64,000 nucleotides of DNA from Cellulosimicrobium sp. CUA-896 (GTDB lineage Bacteria; Actinomycetota; Actinomycetes; Actinomycetales; Cellulomonadaceae), in contig NZ_MKKH01000008.1 of assembly GCF_001942335.1 (NCBI RefSeq), positions 27,600-91,599 on the forward strand. The letters are read 5' to 3'. The position numbers and the translations under genes were made by a program. Below, one piece after another: positions 56,937-64,000 of the stretch. The notes under the pieces were generated by a model, which was not told the DNA's origin, did no database searches, and was given only the letters and a program-made list of their open reading frames with translations. Within the stretch, counting starts at the first letter, position 1. Each line of letters begins with the position of its first letter.

Positions 56937-58781
56937 ATGCAAACCCATCAGTACGACGTCGTCATCGTCGGCGCCGGCGGCGCCGGGATGCGCGCGGCGC
57001 TGGAGTCGTCCGGCACGGTCCGCACGGCCGTGATCTCCAAGCTGTACCCGACGCGCTCCCACACGGGCGCGGCGCAGGGCGGGATGTGCGCCGCGCTGGC
57101 CAACGTCGAGGAGGACAACTGGGAGTGGCACACCTTCGACACCGTCAAGGGCGGTGACTACCTCGTCGACCAGGACGCCGCGGAGATCATGGCCAAGGAG
57201 GCCATCGACGCCGTCCTCGACCTCGAGCGCATGGGCCTGCCGTTCAACCGCACCCCCGAGGGCCGCATCGACCAGCGCCGCTTCGGCGGGCACACGCGCA
57301 ACCACGGCGAGGCGGCGGTGCGCCGCTCGTGCTACGCGGCCGACCGCACGGGGCACATGATCCTCCAGACGCTGTACCAGCAGTGCGTCAAGCAGGACGT
57401 CGAGTTCTTCAACGAGTTCTACGTGCTGGACCTCATCACCGACCACGACCTGTCGGCCGGCGAGGTCCCCGAGGGCGAGACCGTCACCGCGACCGGCGTC
57501 GTCGCGTACGACCTCGCGACCGGCGAGATCCACGTCTTCCAGGCGAAGGCGATCATCTTCGCCACCGGTGGCGCGGGCAAGATCTTCAAGACCACCTCGA
57601 ACGCGCACACGCTCACCGGCGACGGCATGGCGCTCGCCTACCGGCGCGGGCTGCCGCTCGAGGACATGGAGTTCTTCCAGTTCCACCCGACGGGCCTCGC
57701 GGGCCTCGGCATCCTGCTGTCCGAGGCCGCCCGCGGCGAGGGCGGCATCCTGCGCAACGCCGACGGCGAGCGCTTCATGGAGCGCTACGCCCCGACCATC
57801 AAGGACCTCGCGCCCCGCGACATCGTCGCCCGGTCGATGGCGAACGAGGTGCGCGAGGGCCGCGGCGCCGGGCCGAACAAGGACTACGTCCTGCTCGACC
57901 TCACGCACCTCGAGCCCGCGCACATCGACGCCAAGCTCCCGGACATCACCGAGTTCGCCCGGACGTACCTCGGCATCGAGCCGTACACCGAGCCCGTCCC
58001 GGGTGTACCCCACCGCGCACTACGCGATGGGGCGGCATCCCGACGAACGTCGACGCGAGGTGCTGCGCGACAGCACGCACGTCGTCAAGGGCCTGTACGC
58101 GGCCGGCGAGGTCGCCTGCGTGAGCGTGCACGGCTCCAACCGTCTCGGCACGAACTCGCTGCTCGACATCAACGTCTTCGGCAAGCGGGCCGGTCGCACC
58201 GCGGCGGCCTACGCCGCGACCGCGTCGTACACGGAGCTCCCGGAGAACCCTGCCGCGAACGTCATCGCGCAGCTCGAGGAGATGCGCAACCGTCCCGACG
58301 GCGAGCGCGTGGCCGACGTGCGCAAGGCGCTCCAGGAGACGATGGACGCCAACGCGCAGGTGTTCCGCACGGGCGAGTCGCTGAACCAGGCCCTCGCGGA
58401 CATCCGCGACCTGCAGAAGCGCTACCGCGACGTGTCGGTCCAGGACAAGGGCCGGCTGTTCAACACCGACCTCCTCGAGGCGATCGAGCTCGGGTTCCTG
58501 CTCGACATCGCCGAGGTCACGGTCTCGCGGCCCTCAACCGCAAGGAGTCGCGCGGCGGCCACTACCGCGAGGACTTCCCGGCCCGCGACGACGCGAACTA
58601 CATGCTGCACACGATGGCCTACCGCCGGCCCACCGCGGCCGGGGCGGCCGACGACCGGCTGGTCGACGGGCACGTGGCCGGCTACTTCGACCACGTCGAG
58701 CAGTTCGACGGGTACAAGGTCGCCCTGGGCTCCAAGCCCGTCACCCAGACCCGGTACGAGCCCATGGAGCGGAAGTACTGA
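56937..58781 (+). CDS. sdhA: Succinate dehydrogenase flavoprotein subunit (four apparent indels)
   Basis: 614 residues after correction. [19 protein letters not shown] (FAD); [18 protein letters not shown] (flavinylated His in RSHT); [43 protein letters not shown]; and the catalytic Arg region HYAMGGIPTN, then [20 protein letters not shown] and [15 protein letters not shown]. There is an extra G near 58002 and near 58030, and a missing base near 58056 and near 58526. The two gains and two losses cancel, so total length is normal. These are best read as consensus errors. Confidence 0.94.
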   Translation: MQTHQYDVVIVGAGGAGMRAALESSGTVRTAVISKLYPTRSHTGAAQGGMCAALANVEEDNWEWHTFDTVKGGDYLVDQDAAEIMAKEAIDAVLDLERMGLPFNRTPEGRIDQRRFGGHTRNHGEAAVRRSCYAADRTGHMILQTLYQQCVKQDVEFFNEFYVLDLITDHDLSAGEVPEGETVTATGVVAYDLATGEIHVFQAKAIIFATGGAGKIFKTTSNAHTLTGDGMALAYRRGLPLEDMEFFQFHPTGLAGLGILLSEAARGEGGILRNADGERFMERYAPTIKDLAPRDIVARSMANEVREGRGAGPNKDYVLLDLTHLEPAHIDAKLPDITEFARTYLGIEPYTEPVPGVPHRALRDGAASRRTSTRGAARQHARRQGPVRGRRGRLRERARLQPSRHELAARHQRLRQAGRSHRGGLRRDRVVHGAPGEPCRERHRAARGDAQPSRRRARGRRAQGAPGDDGRQRAGVPHGRVAEPGPRGHPRPAEALPRRVGPGQGPAVQHRPPRGDRARVPARHRRGHGLAALNRKESRGGHYREDFPARDDANYMLHTMAYRRPTAAGAADDRLVDGHVAGYFDHVEQFDGYKVALGSKPVTQTRYEPMERKY

Positions 58782-59551
58782 TGACTGCCACACTCGAGAG
58801 CACGGCCGCACCGGAGGCCAAGGCCGGGGAGATCCCCTCGTTCGAGGTCACCCTGCGGATCCGTCGCTACTCCCCCGAGTCCGCGCACGGCGAGGAGCCG
58901 TACTGGGACGAGTTCACCGTCCTGGCGCACGGCACCGACCGCGTGCTCGACGCCCTGCACAAGATCAAGTGGGAGCACGACGGCTCGCTGACGTTCCGCC
59001 GCTCGTGCGCCCACGGCGTGTGCGGCTCCGACGCGATGCGCATCAACGGCCGCAACCGGCTCGCGTGCAAGACGCTGCTCAAGGACGTCAACCCCGACAA
59101 GCCCATCACGGTCGAGCCCATCAAGGGCCTGCCGGTGGTCAAGGACCTCGTCGTGGACATGGAGCCGTTCTTCGCGTCCTACCGCGAGATCATGCCGTTC
59201 CTCATCACCTCGGGCAACGAGCCCAGCAAGGAGCGCCTGCAGTCCGCCGAGCAGCGCGAGCGGTTCGACGACACGACGAAGTGCATCCTGTGCGCGGCGT
59301 GCACGTCGTCCTGCCCGGTGTTCTGGACCGACGGCCAGTACTTCGGCCCCGCGGCGATCGTCAACGCGCACCGGTTCATCTTCGACAGCCGCGACGAGGG
59401 CGCCACGCAGCGCCTGGAGATCCTCAACGACAAGGAGGGCGTGTGGCGCTGCCGCACGACCTTCAACTGCACCGAGGCCTGCCCGCGCGGCATCGAGGTC
59501 ACGAAGGCGATCCAGGAGGTCAAGCGCGCGATGATCACGCGCGCCTTCTGA
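58781..59551 (+). CDS. sdhB: Succinate dehydrogenase iron-sulfur subunit
   Basis: A 256-residue protein. [2Fe-2S] ligands in RRSCAHGVCGSDAMRING and RLAC; [4Fe-4S] and [3Fe-4S] ligands in CILCAACTSSCPVFW and CRTTFNCTEACPRGIEV. Electron path from SdhA to quinone. The ATG overlaps the sdhA stop (TGATG). Intact; ends just before a hairpin shared with the convergent YihY gene. Confidence 0.96.
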   Translation: MTATLESTAAPEAKAGEIPSFEVTLRIRRYSPESAHGEEPYWDEFTVLAHGTDRVLDALHKIKWEHDGSLTFRRSCAHGVCGSDAMRINGRNRLACKTLLKDVNPDKPITVEPIKGLPVVKDLVVDMEPFFASYREIMPFLITSGNEPSKERLQSAEQRERFDDTTKCILCAACTSSCPVFWTDGQYFGPAAIVNAHRFIFDSRDEGATQRLEILNDKEGVWRCRTTFNCTEACPRGIEVTKAIQEVKRAMITRAF

Positions 59552-59567
59552 CCCTGCGCCCTGCGCG

Positions 59568-59605
59568 CGACGGCGCCGTCACCCCGATCGGGTGGCGGCG
59601 CGTCG
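59568..59605. terminator. Bidirectional terminator after sdhB
   Basis: CGACGGCGCCGTCACCC (59568-59584), loop CGATC, GGGTGGCGGCGCGTCG (59590-59605). The stem has one bulge and one mismatch, and the 6 bp next to the loop are perfect. It lies between the sdhB stop and the stop of the convergent YihY gene (59609). Confidence 0.55.
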
Positions 59606-59608
59606 TCG

Positions 59609-60768
59609 TCAGCTGCGCGCGAGGCGGCCCTTGCGGACGCCGCGGACGACCGGGCTCCACGGCCGGCCCCGACCCTGCCCCGCCCACACGCGCTCGTCGA
59701 AGGACCGTGCGTCGAGAGGCGGGTCGTCGTCCTCCCGAACCCCGCCGCCGCGACGGACGTCGTCGGCGCGACGCGGGGCCGTGCCCGGCTGCTCGCCGGC
59801 GGGATCGGCGGCGGGGTCGGCTGCGGGGTCGTCAGCGTCGTCAGTGGCGTCGTCGAGCTGCGGCGGGTCCGCCATCCACGCGCACACCATGAGCAGGACG
59901 CGCGCGACGAAGTCACCAGCACGAGCAGCGTGACGATCACGGCGAACGACGCGAGGAGCGCGTTGCGCGACGCGGAGCCGACGACGATGCTCGTCCCGAG
60001 GAGGCGCAGCGCGCCGAAGACCGCCGCCGCGACGACCGAGCCGACGACGAGGTCGCGGCGGGCAGGCCGGACACCACCGACGAGCACGACGACGAGCGCC
60101 ACCACGACCGCGTCCACGGCCAGCGCGACCCCGAGGCCGAGCACGCGCACGACGACGGTGAGCGCGGTCGAGCCGCCCAGCAGGTCCGCCAGCCACGCGC
60201 CCAGGCCCGTGACGACGACGCTCGCCGCGGCGCTCACGAGGATGCCGACGCCGAGCAGGGCGAACCCGCCGAGCTCGCGCAGCTTGGCGACGACCGGGTT
60301 CTGCGCGGTCGGCGGCACGTCGAACATCGACTGGACCGACGTGCGCAGCGCGGCCATGAACGCGATCGCGCTGAAGACCAGGACGCCCAGGGCGACGACG
60401 CTCGTGACGGTGAGCGCGCTCTGGAGCACGAGGTCGTCGGGCTTGAGGACCGCGCTCTCCCCTGTCCCGACGAGCCCGGGGAGCCAGGTGTCGATCTGCG
60501 CGAGGACCGCGTCCCGGAGGTCGGTGCGCGAGCCCAGCACCGCCATGAACACGGTCCAGCCGATCGTGAGCGCGGCGAACAGCGAGAACAGCGCGGCGTA
60601 GGCCATCCCCCCGCACAGCAGCGCACCGTGGCGCGCGTTGTACCAGGCGAGCGCCCGGCCCGGGCGGGACGCCTTCCACCGCGCGACGAGGGCCTTGGCG
60701 CGGTCGGCGACGGACGGGCGGTCCTGGGTGCGGGCCTCGCCCGCCGTGGAGGTGTCGGCGCTGGTCAC
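59609..60768 (-). CDS. YihY/BrkB-family membrane protein (one apparent frameshift)
   Basis: About 386 residues with six predicted helices. ARHGALLCGGMAYAALFSLF is the family start (ALLxGGxAYxxLFSLFP), with WTVFMAVLG, ALGVLVFSAIAFMAALRTSV, LGGFALLGVGILVSAA and LVVVLVGGVRPARRDLVVGSV. One base is missing near 59912 inside the last helix (VLV to FVARVLLMVCAWM). A hydrophilic tail of about 85 residues with DPAADPAADPAG repeats follows. GTG 60768 follows TAGGGT at 6 nt. Once called ribonuclease BN; now a membrane protein of unknown transport role. Confidence 0.88.
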
Positions 60769-60777
60769 GCCACGACC

Positions 60778-62556
<1,779 letters not shown>

Positions 62557-62907
62557 TCAGGTCGCCTCGTCGTCGAACGGCACGGCAGCGCCGCTCGCCG
62601 GGGCACCCGCGGCGGGCGGCGGCGGGGGCGCCGTCCGCGCCGGGCGGGGGTCGTCGTCCTCGAGGAGGGCCTCACGGACGATGCGGCGCGGGTCGTACTG
62701 ACGAGGGTCGAGCTTGGACCAGTCCACGTCGCCCACCTCGGCGCCGATCTCCTCGTCGACCCTCGCCTTGGCGTCGCGCAGGTAGCCGCGGGCCGACCGG
62801 ACGAAGCCGCCGAGCTGCTCGGCGTAGTGCGGGAGGCGCTCGGGACCGATGACGAGGACCGCCACGACGAGGAGCACGACGAACTCGGCCCCGTTGATCC
62901 CGAACAC
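62557..62907 (-). CDS. tatB: Sec-independent translocase subunit TatB
   Basis: A 116-residue protein. [20 protein letters not shown] is the N-terminal helix with the conserved Glu; [20 protein letters not shown] is the hinge and amphipathic helix; the rest is acidic and Pro/Ala-rich. Together with TatA and TatC it exports folded proteins. GTG 62907 follows TAGTCT at 6 nt. It sits directly after the HtrA-type protease gene on the same strand, the usual actinobacterial neighbour. Intact. Confidence 0.92.
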   Translation of the reverse strand: MFGINGAEFVVLLVVAVLVIGPERLPHYAEQLGGFVRSARGYLRDAKARVDEEIGAEVGDVDWSKLDPRQYDPRRIVREALLEDDDPRPARTAPPPPPAAGAPASGAAVPFDDEAT

Positions 62908-62913
62908 GGCGCC

Positions 62914-62919
62914 AGACTA
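62914..62919 (-). promoter_or_regulatory. Predicted -10 element, leaderless start of tatB
   Basis: TAGTCT on the minus strand, 6 nt (GGCGCC), then GTG 62907. The first three bases are the TAG stop codon of the protease gene. Confidence 0.5.
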
Positions 62920-64000
62920 CTCGCTCGTCGCCTCGTCGAGGACGACCCGCACGTCACGCTCCTGCTCCCCCGTGCGCACCCGCAGGACCACGGTCTCCCC
63001 GGGCGCCTTGGCCCGGATCGCGACGATGAGCTCGTCCGACTCGGTCACCGGCCGGTCGTCGATCGCGAGGATGACGTCGCCCGGCCGGATGCCCGCGCGT
63101 CGGCGGGTCCGCCCGGCGTGACGGCGGGCTGGCCCTGCTGGTCCTCCGTGGAGACCTGCACGCCCTCGCCCTGGTAGCGCTGGTCGAGCAGCACGCCGAT
63201 CACGGGATACGTCGCGACGCCGTCGGCGATGATCTGCTCCGCCGTGCGCCGCGCCTGGTTCGACGGGATCGAGAAGCCGAGCCCGATGCTCCCCGTCGCC
63301 GCCATCGCCCCCGGTGGCTGGGCGATGGCCGAGTTGATCCCCACGACCTCGCCCCGCCCGTTGACGAGCGGGCCGCCCGAGTTGCCCGGGTTGATCGCCG
63401 CGTCCGTCTGGATCGCGTTGATGAACGCCGTCTCCGCCGCCTCGCCGGCCTGGACGGGGCGGTTGAGCGCGCTGACGATGCCGGTGGTCACCGTCCCGTT
63501 GAGGCCCAGCGGGGCGCCCACCGCCACGACCGGGTCGCCGACGACCACGCCGTCGGAGTCACCGAGGGCGAGCGGCGTCAGACCGGTGTCCGGGACCTTC
63601 ACCACGGCGAGGTCGTAGTCGACCGTGCGGCCCACGAGCTCGGCGGGGCTCTCGTGGCCGTCGGCGAAGAGCACGATCATCTCGCCGCCCTCCGCGGCGC
63701 CGGCCACGACGTGGTTGTTGGTGAGGATGTACCCGTCCTCGCGCAGCACGAAGCCGGAGCCCGTCGCGACCCCGTCGGTGCCCCGGACCTGGAGCGACAC
63801 GACGCTGGGCAGGACCGTCGAGGCGATGTCCGCGACGGAGCCGGCGGGCCGGTCGGTGCCGCCGCCCTCGACGGTCGCGGCGGGCAGGCCGACGACGGCG
63901 CCCGGCGCGGGTCGAGGACCCGGTCCGCCGCGACCCCGCCGGCCGCGCCGGCGACCAGCGCGGCGCGAGCAGCCGGCGACCGGCGGCGGGGCGCTGCTGC
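62917..64000 (-). CDS. HtrA/DegP-like serine protease with PDZ domain, 5' end outside the window (two apparent frameshifts)
   Basis: About 361 residues visible; the N-terminus continues past 64000. A partial helix (AARAALVAGAAGGVAADRVL) probably is the membrane anchor. The protease domain has all three catalytic residues: His in LTNNHVVAG, Asp in VDYDLAVVKV, Ser in AAINPGNSGGPLVN. PDZ domain: AGIRPGDVILAIDDRPVTE, then AKAPGETVVLRVRTGEQE, ending LDEATSE. Bases are missing near 63917 and 63097. Envelope protein quality control. Its TAG overlaps the tatB -10. Confidence 0.9.

Overview
The window is very GC-rich (low-to-mid 70s % by eye) and codes on both strands in the style of a Gram-positive actinobacterium. 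Gene content and order (tmRNA tag [12 protein letters not shown], prfB-ftsEX-M23-smpB-ssrA, AccD/AccE/AccA3-type acyl-CoA carboxylase with birA, LpdA lacking redox cysteines, TatB-HtrA) fit Micrococcales, most likely the Cellulomonas/Cellulosimicrobium/Isoptericola group. The genus is inference. From about 26.6 to 59.6 kb the order birA, accD, accE, maf, accA3, lpdA, punA, pmmB, add, deoA, cdd, sdhCDAB parallels the Mycobacterium tuberculosis Rv3279c-Rv3319 stretch, so most of the window is conserved actinobacterial core.

Layout. 0-5 kb (minus): sugar utilisation locus with a PfkB kinase, a ROK repressor with its own inverted-repeat operator, a solute-binding lipoprotein and two permeases. 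5.1-7 kb: a DUF4349 lipoprotein and an orphan. 7-13.2 kb (minus): prfB, ftsE, ftsX, M23 peptidase, smpB, a DoxX-like protein and tmRNA. 13.3-20.4 kb (minus): surface region with a DUF916-like anchored protein, a WxL-like secreted protein, and a Tad pilus set (tadA, tadB, tadC, pilin-like, two TadE, TadG-like). 20.6-27.6 kb: aminotransferase, LCP cell-wall ligase, MFS exporter, SRAP DNA-protein-crosslink protein, class III adenylate cyclase, birA. 27.8-37.5 kb (plus): acyl-CoA carboxylase genes mixed with a DUF885 peptidase, an AEC transporter, maf, a Nudix enzyme and small orphans. 37.5-53.1 kb: lpdA, then a nucleoside uptake and catabolism region. punA-pmmB (plus) meets a long minus-strand operon bmpA-ABC-cdd-deoA-(DUF202 x2, cysteine-peptidase-like, acidic protein)-add-deoC at a perfect 18-bp bidirectional terminator. 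53.3-55.8 kb: M20 amidohydrolase and GDP-mannose synthesis. 56-59.6 kb: sdhCDAB. 59.6-64 kb (minus): YihY, 2'-5' RNA ligase-like, trpS, tatB, HtrA-type protease (cut by the window edge).

How the genes work together. The nucleoside block is a complete route: import by the BMP-type transporter, deamination (Cdd, Add), phosphorolysis (DeoA, PNP), mutase (PmmB-like, probably standing in for phosphopentomutase) and aldol cleavage (DeoC). AccD, AccE, AccA3 and BirA form and biotinylate one acyl-CoA carboxylase. Adenylate cyclase plus a CRP-type site before sdhC suggests cAMP control of respiration.

Data quality. From about 8 kb onward, 27 genes carry about 38 apparent single-base indels, nearly all deletions, including in genes expected to be essential (trpS, ftsX, sdhA, accA3). 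These look like consensus errors in GC-rich sequence. Each affected gene is annotated over its full span with the approximate break point. At least 15 genes have a TANNNT hexamer ending 5-8 nt before the start codon, indicating leaderless mRNAs; several starts were chosen on that basis. No insertion sequence, prophage, CRISPR array or ordinary tRNA gene was seen.
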